A DNA stretch of 64,000 nt, taken from Valencia hispanica (taxonomy: Eukaryota; Chordata; Actinopteri; Cyprinodontiformes; Valenciidae). Numbering within the stretch: the first letter of the stretch is position 1; every line of letters starts with the position of its first letter. Location of the stretch: positions 33,467,414-33,531,413 of the forward strand of contig OY747711.1 in assembly GCA_963556495.2 (NCBI GenBank), written 5' to 3'. A program made the translations under genes and the position numbers. The notes beneath the pieces are model-generated. The model worked only from the letters and a program-made list of their open reading frames with translations, did no database searches and was not told the origin of the DNA. Of the stretch, positions 10,401 through 26,000 are shown piece by piece.

Positions 10401-13400
10401 GTGTAACTATTTTGGTTAGGAAAAATAGAACATTATTTTATTCAAGAAAGTAATATTAATATATGTTGATACTTTATTTTTGACACTGTTTCTACTGTAA
10501 ATTTACAGCTGTATGTGCCTGTGTGACGTTTGAAATTCTTAATTGCACTTTTGTCAATAATTTTTGGGAAGAAAAATATCTAGATATATCGAAAATTGGA
10601 TTTCAGCAGCAAAATATCAAGATATAACTTTTGGTCCATATCGTCCAGCCCTAGTGTAGGGTTCTTTTTAAAGTACACAACACAAATGCTTGGCTGGGGA
10701 AAATATGTCCAACCATCTGCTAGTAATGGGCAATATAAACAATATATAGTAGAAATTATACAAATTTAGCCAACGATAGAGGTTTTGACTAAACCGGGAT
10801 TTCGCGATTGCACATTTTGATGTCATCAAGCTGTGCCAACGTACCTTGTACCATGGACACAAGGAGGATAAATACTGATGTTCAGCGTTTGTATTTACAC
10901 TAGATATTTCAAGTTTAAATTTGTTGATTTCTATTAATTGGAAAAGAAACCTGTTGAACTTCAAGCGTTTTAATTCAAGTATGTGCAGCTTTATTTATGT
11001 GCAATATTAAATTTATGAATAAGTAATCAGAACAACAGAAATAAATGTTATTTCTCTTTTTACATGTTGGACTTCAGTTTAAACAATTTTGAACTTTGTG
11101 TTTTCATAACATTTAGCTCTTCATCTTCATTTATGTTATGAGTTTTTTGTGTTGCTTTTGACAATTTGAATATTTTTTAATGCATTTTGCACAATAAATG
11201 TTCTTTAAATGGCATTCTTTTTTTTAAAGTTTTTTTTGTGGCCACAGTGGCCTTTATTCGACAGTGGACAGTTCAGAAATGGGGAGAGAAGTGGGGGAGA
11301 GAAATTGGCAATGGTCCGCAGGAATGGGAGTCGAATCTGGGATTACCACTGCGAGGACTGAAGGCCTCTGGACATGGGGCGCCTGTCACTGTGCTACGCA
11401 GCGACCCAAATGGCATTCCATAATTTTTTGAAGTTGTTGTTCTGCTGGCATGATAATGTTCAAAAACAGTCATTTTGACATATTTAACCAGGGAATATAT
11501 CGCTACCCGACATCCTTAACATTACATCACAATACATATTTTAAACCATATCGCCCGGCCCTACCATCAGCGACAGTTGCAATAGATGTCAGTTGTCTCC
11601 AGCCAACCACACTCACATGTTTTTTGTCCTGTCCAAACCTGTAACTTTTGAAGGCAAGTATCTGACCCTCTTGCTGTGGTCCTGAATGTAGAACCTGACC
11701 CCTGCTCGGTTCAATTCAATTCAATTCAGTTCAGTTAATTTATAGTGCATCGATTCACAACACATTACATCTCAAGGCAGTTTACAAGAAAAGTAATTTC
11801 AATACAATCGTTCCAATCAGTTTAAAGTTTTAGTTAGTTTTCTATTTAAGGAATCCCAGCAGATTGCATCGAGACTTGACTTGTGCCCCGTTCATGCAGA
11901 CTCCAACAACAGCAATACCTCACCAATCCCTCATACTGACCAAGCATGCAGTGACAGTGGTGAGGAAAAACTCCCCTTTAACAGGAAGAAACCTCCAGCA
12001 GAACCTGGGTAAGTACGAGCGGCCATCTGCCACGACAGTCTGGGGGTTCGAGAAGACAGAGCAGAGACACAGAAAGAACAAAAGAACTGATCTAAGAGTA
12101 CTTTCTATATTAAAGAAAGTAAATAGTTGATAACAGGATACAGATGATGTTCAGTTACTGGGATGCCCCTTTGTCAAATAGTGCATTGCAACTAAACAGG
12201 ATACCAGACCAGGTGTAGCTTCTATGGAGAGAAGAACACTGAAAAAAAACAAAGTAAACTGTTGAAATAGCAGCAAATAATGCAATTGAAGAGTATAAGA
12301 AGGGAAAAGCAGTGGAGTGAAGAAAAGTAGTCAGTCTTTCCTCCAGCAGTCTAAGCCTATAGCAGCATAAAAAGGAAGGTTTTAAGCCTAGTCTTAAAAG
12401 TAAACAGTGTCTGCCTCACGGACTAAAACTGGAAACTGGTTCCACATTAGAGGAGCCTGATAAGTAAAAGATCTGCCTCCCATTCTACTTTTAGAAATCC
12501 TAGGAACCACCAGTAAACCTGCAGTCTGAGAGTGAAGTGCTCTGTTGGGAGCATATGGAACAATCAGATCTCTGATGTATGATGGAACTTGACTATAAAG
12601 GGCTTTATATGTAAGAACAAGGATGTTAAATTCTATTCTAGATTTAACAGGGAGCCAATGAAGGGAAGCTAAAATAGGAGAAATGTGATCTCTTGCTGCA
12701 GCATTTTGGATCAACTGAATGCTTTTGATTCCATTTTGTGGACTTCCTGATGGTAAAGTTCTACTCAGTATCTGACAACTTAAATAATCCAACGTGTCAT
12801 CGATAAAGTGCCGCATCCAGGCTGCCAATTCTATTCAGATGGAAAAATGCTCAACCTCCCTGGCTTAGCTAACTTTTGATTTAAATCAAACTTTAAAATA
12901 AAAACATGTTCCCTTGTGGATTCTTGCAAGACATTTAACAAAATCTGCCAAACATTCTTAGAATATTTAAACAAAATAATTATCTGCTCAGAAAGAGATT
13001 AGATGCTCCCAAGGTCACGTCCATATGTCAAGCTCATCAGAAATTCTTCTGCCAGCTGTTAGATTGTTATTGATGTTATTAGCTTTATGCACAAAATCAT
13101 CATAATTAACAGAAATAAAGGACTTAAAACATCAGTCTGGGGGTTAATAATCAATATAATGTATTTTACTTACTGAATTGAGTTAATGAAATAAATGAAC
13201 AATAATATTCAAATTTATTGAGATGAACCTGTATTTGCAAATAGTACACTGAATAAATCATTTAAATAATTCATTTTGATGACTTTTTTTCTCAATGTGA
13301 CCCATTGTGCCACAAAGGACCACATTCTCTGCTGCTAAAGTTCAATTGTATGGATTTGAACTCTCCCCCCACCCCCACCCCCATGGCAACAGCAGAGCTG

Positions 13401-16400
13401 CCATCTTACTTTCAGCTGCCTGCATGGTGACCTGGTCCAACTCTTGCTCGAGCTTCTCATACGTCTCGAGTCGGGACACCTGCTCTGCATTTTGGGCTTG
13501 AAGCTCCACCACCCGCTTCTCAGACGATGTTTGGAGCCTGTAAAACTCCTGAGTGAGTAGCTGAAATGGAGAAAAACATAATTTAGTGTACCATTTTATC
13601 CTACTGACCTTCAAATCATAATGCGATAAAGCAAATGAAAAAGGATAAAGCTCCTTTCAGACACGACAGATATAATAAATATGGCGTTATGAAGCAGCTA
13701 CAGTGATAGACATCATGTTAGCACACCAACAACTATCAGTGTTGTTGCATTTGCAGTAAATTAAAAAGGTGATATTACACTTAAAAAGTAAACACCATCG
13801 TTAGCATCAGTTCAGCATGTTCACGTTTAAAATTAGGCTACAGTTCTCTTGTAACATGTTGTAACAATTACATATTATATTCTGACAAAAAAAATTAACT
13901 CCAACAAAGATTTTATCACGATGAAACGTCTGTAGGTGGGAGTAGTTGGATGTAGAAATATTATTAGAAATATGAACAGTTCGTCAGAAAGAAACTGCTG
14001 CTTCAGCAACAAATTAAGGAAATGTAAAGAGGGAGAACGTCTGGACTTAATATTTTGCAACGGTTTGGGTTTGTAGCACGTTGAAAGTCATCTATGTGTA
14101 TTAAGCAGTATTTCTGTCACGAATTGCTACAAAAAAACCAAAGAGATTACTTGAATATGACCCTGTTCTTATTAAAAAATGTAAATGTGTGCATGTCTGA
14201 AAAACGGATTTTGGAGAAAAAAAAAACATAAAATAATTCAATAGGCCAAACATTATCTTAAAATTGGGCTTTGAGTTGTTTTTTCACCTTTTGTGCTTAC
14301 ACCTCTTGATGCTGTGGTGTTAGAAGAGATCAAGCATGTGTCTGACTATAAAACTGAGACATTATGCAAATCAAAGAGAAGCACACACTCCTTTTTTGTA
14401 AATGTCCGAGTACCTCAAGCTTCTTCTGCTGTTTCTCACACTCCATCTGACACTGAGCCAGCGCCTTCGCTGTCTCCTCCTTGAGCAAATGCGCTCGCTC
14501 GGCTTCGAAGGAACGCAACTTGGCCTGGCTGGACAGCTCTGCTACCCGGCTGTCGGTTCCCAGCTGGAGCTGACGAAACCTGCGGAATAAGAGCGGTAAG
14601 CGAACGCATGTATTCACACGCCCCGATAAATAACTGCAAGCACGTGGACTAAAAACCTGAGATCACAGGCCTTTGTGCAGACAGATTAAGGTGATCCTTT
14701 GAGACAAAACAGAGTAGGTGTTTTTTGTAGGAGGAATTTACACAAAAGCCAACCTCAGCTTTAAGCTCCTGGTTGAGCAGGCATAGCTAGTGATTAAATA
14801 AATGAACATTCGGGTCACATGTCACACTATCTTACTTTTCATGTATGGAAAGTGGCTAAACAAATAGATTGGTTGGCATGCCCTGAGCGATAAACAGTTC
14901 ATGGGAAGCATTGAAGTGGCATCTAAGTTTGGCAGCAAAAACATTATATTAGATAACCTCGCAGGTAAGCCAAGCGGTGAATCATTTCCCAAGACTGCTT
15001 AAAGCACACTTCTATCTTGTTTGATCTTCAGTGGTTCTCCCTGGCATCAAAAGATTGTTTTTCTGTTTAACAATTAATTGAAAGGAAGATAAAGAGACAG
15101 GATGCACGGTGTTGTGAAAAAGCAGTTGCCTCCATACAGATTTCTTTTTTTCACACTTTATTGGTTCAGGTCATTAAAGAAATGTCAACAAAGGACAAGG
15201 ATAGGAAGAAGTAAAAAAGCCAGTTTTCAAATGATGAATACGTTTGTTAAGGGGAAAAGAACCCCACTATCCAAACCAAGTAACTAAAGCTAATAACTAG
15301 TGCCACCCTTGTTGAATTATGAATACTCCCCTTAACTGACGCATGTTAGGCCTGAAGTGCTTTAGATGTTGTACTAGACTTCTTTAGTGGACCCCTGATG
15401 ATTCACTGATGCTCATGAAGCAATTTTGGTAGGCTGGCTAATCCAGGAAGGTTCACCACTTTTCCATATTGTGTCAATTGGTGTGGGGAAATATGAGATT
15501 TAGGCGTGAAACCCTAAAATGGCTTTGTTACCTTTTTCCAGACCGATAGATGTGAAGTTGGTGTTTCTCGTCTGTTCTTGAATTTCCTTACATCGGGGCA
15601 TGATGTGTGTGCCTTTTTAGCCCACTAAATGTCATCAAACAGGCTTTATTCGTGTGATTTCTTGATTTTAACATGTCAGGCAGTCATGAGGCCAGAGTGT
15701 GGCTAATGAAATGAACAAAGTGTGGCGCAACCAGTCAATACACTGAGGGGGCAGCTACAAGGTGCTAGCTGAGTTTGGGAAGCTCTTATTTATTGGAAAA
15801 CATATTTTTAAAATTTGCCCTGGTTATTTTTTTCTGATATTAAACTTTGTTAGCTAATCTGAAACATGTAGGTGTGACCAAAAAATAAATAAAACAGAAA
15901 AAACTGTATAATTTATTATTCTCAGATAAGCAGACATTTTCTTGTTCTCAAAGAGACAGATTTTTCCTTAGGTGTTTTTATTTTCTTTAATTAACAATAT
16001 GTTGGTTTGTTATTTACACAAAATATCATCAGCTCCATCTAAGACATCAAACAGCTGAAAAACCCTTCTTCATTACCAAACATTTATTACCTCCCATTCG
16101 AAAAGCTGCTGAAGCATGCAGGCACAGGCTCTATCAAGTCATGGTGGTTGGTTGGATAATATTAATAACTCTCGATTACAGCTGACCTGATAAGATTTCA
16201 TCATCCATGGAGAGCAGGCTTGAGCTGTGTGCTCACACAGACGGACAAGTACACATGGTTGAAATTTTATGCCTTCTTTTATAAATGGCAGCTGCCATCT
16301 TTGAGCAAAGCAGCTACACTTACCAATTGTAAAAAATAAATAAAAAAAATCTAATTTTCCAAACATAGCATGTTGTTTTCCTGTCATTTTAATGTAAAAA

Positions 16401-17003
16401 ACGGACAGGTGCGGCTATATTGAGGCTCAGGAGAATTTGGTCAAACTGACTTTTGGTTTCCTTTAAAAGGTGAAAGTGAAAACTGAACAAACCTATATTT
16501 ATTTATTAAAGGAGAACTAATGAAAGTAAGCGATGTCTGTATATGGAAATACAGCATGGACATTTGAGCTTGTACTCGGTGTCTGACGCCTTTTCAAGCT
16601 CGTCCTGCTCATTCTTTGCCCCAAAAATAGTGGCATGCGTAGGGTTAGGGGTTAAGGGCTTGAGGCTAGCATCTGTCATTGCTGGCATGTGATGCGACGC
16701 AGAGAAAGAATGTGATCGCAGCAGAGAGAGTGCAAGGGAGAGTGAAGTTTGTGTGTCTGAGTGCATGGAAACACCAACAGCTGGTGGTTTGGATTTAGAC
16801 AAATGACTGGTATGTAGTAGTAACCGAGGGCAGGGACGCTACTACTGCTGGTGCTGCTGCTGTGTGTGCATATCTACAGTGCCTTTCAAAAGCATTCACA
16901 ACACTTGTTGTTGTTTTACATTTTGTCACATTACAGTTACAAAAATGTTACTTTTTACTAGAAATGTATGTGACAGACCAAAACAGTGCATAACTGTGTT
17001 CTA

Positions 17004-17039
<36 letters not shown>

Positions 17040-20000
17040 TTGCAAACAAAAAGTCAAAGCCAGCTTTCACTTTTTGTGTATGTCTCTTCCAGTTTAAGTA
17101 CTTGAAATATTTGCCCATTTTTCAGATTGAATGGATAGCATCTGTAATCATCTACTTTCTAGTCTTGCCACAGACGTTAGCTCTGGACTTTAATTTGACC
17201 ATTCCAACATGTGATTATGTTTTGATCTAAAACCATGTGTTTGGAACTCTAGCTGTATGATTAGAGTTTTTGTCCGTCTGGAACTTAAACCTCCACCCCA
17301 GTCTCAAGTCTTTTGCAGGGTCCAACAGGTTTTCTTCGAGGATCGTCGTGTGTTTGGTTCCAACAAACTAAGTATCCACTCTAAGCAGCTTCGGTGATAC
17401 TTAAGAAAAACACCCCTACTGGATAATGCTGCCATCTTTATGTTTTATTGCATTGATTCAGGGTGATGTGCACTATTGGTTGTCTGCCACACAAATCATT
17501 GCGGAACACTGTGACTGGGAGTTCCTATGGCTTTCTTTAGGCATCTCTCAGAGTGTGAATAAGAATTATTGTCCACCTGAGCAGTGGATCACTGCAGCTC
17601 CTCCAGAGTTACCCATGGGTATCATGGCTGCTTCTCCAGGTAGTCTGCAGTTTTACCATAGTTTCTATTTTCAGATGATGGATTCAACAGTTGGTGACGT
17701 CTTAAAGTGACTGGTTATTTTATTTCTGGGTATCAGATTAAAGGGGGATGAATACATATCCATACCACATTTTTTTCAGAATTGTATTTTCAAAATAATT
17801 GCAAACTATTAATAAATTTTTCGCTTGATTTCACAATTATGCACTACCACATTGGATTTTGTTGTCATTATGCGGCAAAATGTGAATACTTCTCGGAAGT
17901 CGCTGCATGTACCTTGTGACAGAATACAATATAAAGTAAAATTCAATCAGTAGCCTAAGACAGCATGAAAATCAGAAAGCTGAGAGTTACACCTGCTTGC
18001 GTGAAAAATAAAGCCCAAGTTGAAAATATTTCAGTGCGTACCTTGTGTTTGGATCAAGTCTCATAATACAACTGTTGCAACTGTTCAAGATTCGAAACTT
18101 CCAAGAATACCATGACCCAAAGGGACGTTGAGTAGCTAAACTGACATGGAAATTGTTGCCTGTACCAGTGATAGACACTAATTCCTGGGGAAATAACTAA
18201 AGAGCAACATTTAATTCTCTTTTCTTTACAGAACCACCAGAAAGGAAAAAAAACAGCAAGTTTCAAAAGAATCCCGTCTCCTTTTCTGCGGTCACCTGGC
18301 AGTTAGAGTGAGACTTTTCGGCTTTTCAGTGAGTTTTTTTTGTGTCCCGAGGAAACTTTTACTACACTCTGACTTCCTTGTGACCCCCCGATCTCTCAGT
18401 TCAAGCGAAGTGCTCATAAGATATTTAAAAAGACGCGGAAAACCACAGTCGCCTCTGTACTGCCGCGCCCACAACATTTACACACAGACAGCAGTCGACT
18501 CGCACCTCAGTGTGAGAGCCAGAACATCCTGGAGGAGTTCTGAGAAACAGCTATAGGAGCTGAATTTCAACAGATATGATGATGATGATCCAAACAATTT
18601 GAGAACACGTTTAGTGATTTGCCAAAGCAAACAATCAAGAGTTTGATGATGAGTAACTGACAGGGATCGGAAAATATTTTAAGAGGTGACGTGGGCAATT
18701 CTGAACTGATTGAGCAGGTTGACCTCAGCTGCCTACAGGTGCAAAGCTCTTTGCTTCCCATAACAGAAGTAAAACATGGCTAAGTCTGTAAAACATAAAA
18801 CACCACCTCCATCACATTTACAGTAATCGCCTCTGTTCTCAACAGTAAAGAAAAAATAAAGCGCAGTTCCTGAATACTTTTTCTTCTTTGTTCTTCGAAC
18901 AGACAGCTTCTACATTGTTGATGTGGCGTTGTTTAGCTTCCTTTACGTTGGGACACTTTCTGAGCCGTTTGTATCAGACACTTAACCTTAAACAAGTTCT
19001 TCGCATTTCTACAGAAAATGAGCACTGAGCCTGAAAAACAGGTTGCAGTAGGGAACAGAATCCTCGCTGGCCCGGATCTAGAACTTCTTGACATCAAAGC
19101 CACTCAGCATTGTTACCACCATTTTAAAGCCAGGCTACTGCAGGCTCTAGATCTTTTGAGACCATTGTGATTCAAAATGAAGCTTTAACTTCAGGTTAGC
19201 TTAATACATTACGGTCTCAAACAAAACTTTAGTTACAGCTTTACAGCTATTTCATGTGACATCCCTGTTTTTACAACTAGGTTACCAAACCTAAACGTCT
19301 GCATACAGTAAGCTATAAAAACATCTGTTTTAAGGTAAAACTTGCTTCCCAAGATAAACTAGAAAAGCACTCGAAGAGCACAGACCTCCGCCAAGGGAGC
19401 AAAATTTGTCTCTAACTTTATAGGCTTTTTCAAAAGACACACTGTGGCAGCATGTTAGGGTATTATTGCCGGCACAGTTTCTCTTATGAATGCGCCGTGG
19501 TGGCATGACGAGGCGCAAATATTGCGGCATTCGTGCCGGCATGTTTGATAGTAATATTATCGCAATATTGCCGCAACGCTGGACTTATGAATGAAGATTA
19601 TGCCTTGGTGTAACAGAGGGTGATGTCATGAATATGCGCTTAGCCTCGGCTGGCAGCAGTATTTAAAATGCAAGTCAACATGGGGAGTTCTTAGCATTTG
19701 TAAACTGTATCATCTGGAATGGATATGAAATGGAGTGATGCAGAGGTTCGGGAGCTTCTGGTCTTTAGAGCTGAAGACCAGATCGCCAGACAGTTCACGG
19801 GGACTGTGAAGGACAGCAACCTTTTGGAGCAGCTCATAAAAAGAATTGAGGAGAGGGGCTTCAATCGGGATAAAAAACAAGTCACGTCCAAGCTATTTTG
19901 TCTTTTTACCACAGACTCTTCCATCTCACGTCTTACCCTGGACATCAAGAGCCCAGACCACCCCCCTTTATCCCGCCAAGAAAGAGCTGAAGGGGATAAG

Positions 20001-23000
20001 ATGACAAGAATGTTTAGATTTTTATACGCTAAACAAAGAACAATGAGCAACTTTCATTCTTCCTACAAGGATTATTCAGGAAAGCAAAATGCCATTGGGG
20101 AAATTTTGCTACCCTAGTTTGCTACCCTGCAACTTGTAGCTTTGGTACACCTGAAAAAAATTCCTCAAACAGGAACACACACCACGACTAATGACTGACT
20201 AAAGATCACTACATCAAAAACAAAATAGGATGCAAAAATAAATCGATGCAGAAATCCAGTGGAAAACGATGAACCAATCCTCGGATGGGAACTTCAGCTA
20301 TGGAACTGTCTTTTCTGCAAGGCGATCTAGACAGCCTTGCAGGGCTGTGGATTTAGTCAATACAAACTCCTGAACCAAGATGAGTGCAGAATCTGGCTGA
20401 GCTGTTATTGTCAAGCTTTTTTCTGAATGCCTAATAGTGCATGTGAGAGAATACTTTAAATCAAACCAGAAGAAAGTTTCATTAGGACCGGTCATCTTAT
20501 TTTGTTCATATAAAATCTCAGAAAAGTGATTTTAAATAACTTATACTTAATCATGAATTTAAACATTGATTAGGTTGTTTAACATTGAATGTGACTGCTG
20601 TGTTTTAACCACTGAAGTGATTACATGCTTAAGATTACAGGAGGATGAATTAATGTGGAAATATCAGTCATAAGATAATTAATTAATTAATATAATTAAA
20701 GTGACTGATGTTGATTGATGTTATTTGTGGAGTTTGGATGGACTCTTCTGCCCAAAGAAAATATCTTTAAAGATAAATAGATGGAGTAGGTTATGGCCAT
20801 CTGACTGATCCACCCCTGAAGGGAAACTGCTGTGAAACTGAGATATGGGGTTTTCAACACACAATTCCAGTAAAAATGTTGTCTTCCAGACAAGAGAGAG
20901 TGAAATGGATTGTCCGGTTCTCGGATATTTGGTTATTTTTAGCTTTCTGTTCATCCACATTGTAGGCTCGAAATGACCCCCGCTGCCTTCCATCGCTGGA
21001 ACGTCCACAGGCTGGTATTGCTCTGGTGCCGCCAAAGGTTGGTTGATCACTAAGGTCACCTCAAGAACATCTTAGTGATCTGCCTTTGACCCTTTTTCCT
21101 TTTAGATAAAAATCCGCTATTAAATCAAAAGTAGGCCTCTTCCGGTCCTAGGAAGCTTCTTAGACTGTTTATCAGCTCATTATTAGCGTTTTGAGTGTTC
21201 ATTCCCATGTGATTATACAATTCTCTTTAATAGGTAGGTTGTAGATTAAAATGAGCGTTTTCTGTTTTGTTTCTTTTAGTTATTCTGTAATGAGTAGAGA
21301 TATTACTGCTCATTAACATGATAAGCTTGTGTTAATAATTTCCTATTTTAGTTGAAGTGTTAACTATCTTTGCTATGTTTTTATTAATGCCGTGTCCCGA
21401 GAAATACACTGAAATCTCATTATTCTTTTATTTACTGTGCAACAATAATAGCTCAGTGGAAATAAACATTTTTTCATCCTTCAGACTAACTAAAAAAGAA
21501 GTTATGAGACTGGCCGATTTGTTAACAATAACATAACCACACTATTGGGATGATGTGACAACCGACTCCTAAATAGGAAACCGCTTCCTACAATGTTGAC
21601 AAATCAAGCCAGCCATTAGACTGCATTAAGAACATAGTAAGTACACAGAGAAACCTGAATTAACAGCAGAGTTAGACGCCACCACCTTAGATATGTAGTA
21701 CCTGCATTTATGTCTTTTGTGTGTGTGACGGATGACTGATAAAACTCACTGTTCCAGCAGTTGGTCGTATCTCTGCTGAGCGTCTCTTTCGGCGGTGACA
21801 GCTCTATCTTTCTCCAGCACTGCATTGTCTCTGGCCTCACGCAAATTCCTTGAAACAGAAACACACACGCTGTTAAGATTTTAGGCCTTCATGCAACGTT
21901 CAAGCACCCTGATTCTCTTTATCATAACAACAAGTGTTTGGCTAAACCGCCAAAAACTAGAATGGGTAAGCATGTCCAACTTACCACTTCTATCAACTGT
22001 GTTATAATGAAGCTAAATATGTAATTGAATAATGCAGTTCAATATGCACTGAAGAATGAGGAAACACTGCTTGAAAAATGAAATTGTCACTCAGTCAGTG
22101 AGTCAATTACAGCCTTCAAATAAACAATTACAAAAACACCCATCTACAAATCGTAATATACATTTAGGTGACTCAAGGTGACAATATCTGACTTTATTTA
22201 TCAGTATTAAATAATAAATAGTGTCCGATGTTTCAGATATGTTGAAATATAAAAACAGAGTCGTACCTGTTCTCCCTCTCATAAAGCTCTTTGGAGGTTC
22301 TTTGCAGGTTCTCTATCTCCTGACTGGTTTTCAGTCTAATGTTCTCCAACTCTTCTCTGAGCTTGTTCTCGTACTCTGACTTATAGTAGTCTCTGGGGTG
22401 GAGAAATAAGGACAACATATGATAAAAAGCACAAATTAGTTTGGTAAAGGTTGTCTTCCAGTTGACCACAGCGGGAGCAGCAGGGTATGTTTTTTCTGGT
22501 CATAAATTAATATTTAAGTCAAGCTTTGCCGTTTCCCACCAGAAAGAACTGGAAAATGAGCTTCACTGTGACTGCTGTGAAGGATGAGAATCTGACCTGG
22601 ATGCTACGTATTTTTCGTAGGTATTCTCCCTGGCTTTCTTGGTATCTTCTAGTTGGATCTGGAGAACAAAAACAGGAAGTAAGAGCACATCATGTGACCC
22701 TCTCCTGCACCTGAATGCCTTGTCTATAGGACAAGCTTGTTGGATGATGAACAACTTGGACCTGCAGTCTATCTATACGATCTTCTTGATGTGCACAGCG
22801 GACACTGAGCTCCATGTTCTGCCTGTTCAGGTACTCCTTGTCCTTCTGCAGGAGAGTCACTGACTGCTGCAATGTCGCCACCTGGTGGACGTTAGGTTAA
22901 CAGACAACGGGTTAATGAGCAGGCCAAAGTTTTGGTATAAAAGTGACACACACTCCTCATTGGTGTCAATGTTATGTTAATTCAGGGCTTTCAATTATGC

Positions 23001-26000
23001 ATCTAAACAATTTTTCTTTTTTAATGTCCATTGATCATACAAGAGACAACCTCAGCGAATTTATCAACGATCAAAATGATACATGAATTTTAAAACCAAC
23101 GTTTCTATACACTGTAAAAGACACAACATTTTTTTTAATACTTTCTAATATTAAATGTGATTAAACATTTTTCAGATCAGCAAGGAATATTATTTTTTTC
23201 TATTTGCTAAATACCAGACTAATACGATTTATTTTTATTTTTTAGAGAATACATTTAAACTGCATAGACTTGGGTCAAACATTTTACGTTACTTCCAAAA
23301 GCTCCTCACAATATTTTGGCAGAATTTTGACCAACTCCTCCTGACAGAACTAGTGTAACTGAGTCAGGTTTGTAGGCCGCCTTGTTCACACACACACACA
23401 CACACACACACACTTTCTCAGCTCTGCCCGCAAAGGATTGAGATCAGGGCTTTGTGCTGGCCCTTCCAAAACACTGACTTTGATGTCTTTAAGCCCCTTA
23501 ATAGCTATTTGCGGATTTCTTCAGTGGCAACGCTTTACACCTTCCCGCTGACGTCTTGAGATGTTGCTTCAATATTTTTACATCATGTTCTTTTCATCGG
23601 TTTTAGCAGTGGACACCGCATGATGCTGCCACCCCCACACTTTAACAGCTGGGATGGTGTTCTCAGACTTGCAAACTTCCTATTGTTTCTCTCAAAATGT
23701 AACAATGGTTACTCTGGCCAAACACTTCAGTTTCTTCGGATCAGACCATGGGATGTGTTCTCAAAAATTAAGACCTTTGTCTCCGAATGGATTTGCAAAC
23801 TGTAATTTGGGCTTTTATGTTGCATTTGGAGTAATGGCTTCTTCCTCTCTGGGTGACATTTCAGTCAATGTTGATACAGGACTCTCTTAACAGCTTCACC
23901 CTGCATCTTCACAAGATCTTTCACTTTTGTTCCGGGGTTGGTGCACACATCTCACACCAAAACAACGGTCATGTCTGGGAAAGAGAGCCTGTCTCATTCT
24001 CGAGCAGTGCGATTACATGACAACCTTACCAAGACATCACATCATCGCACTATCTGGGTTTTCTGAATTTTTAAAGGTAGAGTATTATTAGAACATGTAA
24101 ACTTCAGACTTTGAAGAAAGCAGTTACAAATTCTTCCAAAGAATTTTTTATTATTGTGACATTAAGCGAATATAAATAAATGTAATGAAACACCAACTGT
24201 TTAGTTTGGTTTAATGTCAGACGGGGGAAAAAAAACTTATTTGATTTTCCATAAAGTGTCTGTAAATATCTGGTTTCAAGTGTACACATAGGGGCAGAAC
24301 AATATCAGAAAATTAAGTGATGAATATTTTATTGCTAAATATTGTAATGATACTAGCAGTTGAGATAAATCCACCTATTTCCTCGTTCTCATCTGTTAAT
24401 ATGACACTGGCAACTCTCTCTGTGACCTTTAGCTTCTTGGGAACCGTCATCTGTGTCAGGTCTGAGCATCTAGTGCAGACAGAGTTACTGCAACAGGCTG
24501 AATATAGTTTTGGCATGCATAGAGTGAAGTTCTGACCCTTATGCTGAGGATCTGTTTTGCTGGAATAAATCAAAGAGTAGAGGACTAACTTCTAAAATGT
24601 TCAACTGTATTCCAAATCAGCAGCTCAATGGTTAGAGCTCAGATAGAGTTGGGTGTTCGGACAAAACAATGGATGCCTGCTTCAAAACACAACTTTGTGT
24701 GTGTGTGAGGGGGGGGGGGGGGGGGTTGTGTGAAGCACCTCATTACTGAGTGTGTCCCTTTCTCTGGTCAGTGCAGCATGAGACAAGTCTACCGTCTCAA
24801 ACCTCCGCTTTAACTCCTTCAGCTCCGTTTCAAAGTTGTCGCGCTCCCTATGGCGTAAAGTGGAACACAAGGCGTAAAGTTAAATGTGCAACTTACAAGT
24901 ACAGGTTTTAAATATCTGGTAAAAATGGAAAAGGCCACCGCTCATCCGTCAAAATCTTATTGTAAGGTGCTGCTGAATTTAATCACCATTGGAATCATAA
25001 AAATATATAGCAGCCGCACACTCAAATACTGTGCAATATCAATTTTAATGCAAGCTTTCGGTCTTGCGACCTTCTTCCGGTAAAACATTATTGATGAAAA
25101 CATACTACTAGTAATTGCATTTATAAAAAGGAGGACTGAAACATGCATATCCCTTCATTGCAAAAAAGACCCAAAGCAACAAATTTAAAGGCATATTCTG
25201 CAGGTTCTCTTTAAATAGTTCATCAACTTAATTTGTTAAAATTTAAAGTTTTAAACCAGTAACATTTGATTTGTATCAAATATAAGAAAAAATATTAGCA
25301 GCATGTAGCTCTTTAATCTTTTCCAAGGGGACTTTTTTTTAAATGAATGCTGAACAGTTGAAGTCTCACTTAAAGTCTTTTTCTGTGTTTTTGACTTAAA
25401 AAAAGAAAGCTAGGTTCAAAGGAATCATCTCCCCCACCACCACCATAAAATACACACACACACATCCTCACCTCTTAATGTTGGGGTAGTTGTCTCGGCG
25501 GTAGTCGCCCTCATGGATGTGCTGCTTGGTATCGGCCAGCTCTAAGGTCAGTCTCTGGCTCCTCAGCTCCAGCTCCGCACGCAGCCGCCTCTCTTCCTCG
25601 TAGCTCTGCAGACATGCATGCCAGTGATATTGTTGAATGCGGTGGGGGGAAAAAATTTTTGATACGTTTCACTGAGGTGTTCATTTGTTATTAGTGCCAA
25701 GAAATAAAAATTGAAAAAAAGTCAGCAAGCATCCACAGATTCTTAAATTGAAAAAAAAGTGCATGCTCATTATATGTATCATAAGTGTTTTTATTTATTT
25801 ATGAAAATGTCTTATAAAAAAACCTAAGCTCTTAGACATTTAGGCAACACTGATTAACTCGATGTGTCTCTCTGATATTACACTACATGCAGCCAGTGAA
25901 TTTAGTTATTTAACCTCATTTTCTTTATAGTCATTCACTGTTATTTAATTAATGCTATTCATTCCTGCAGTGTTACAGCTGACTGCTTTGCCCCTCCCCC

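Noticed and set aside
10560..11563. hAT-type MITE pieces (GTCCAGCCCTA at about 10650 and GCCCGGCCCTA at about 11563)
   Set aside because: The two ends have the same orientation and no matching target duplication was found, so element limits cannot be set.
25000..25080. Possible Penelope-like element trace (AAGCTTTCGGTCTTGCGACC)
   Set aside because: The string is reminiscent of that class, but I see neither a reverse transcriptase nor a hammerhead-ribozyme core, so I do not call it.
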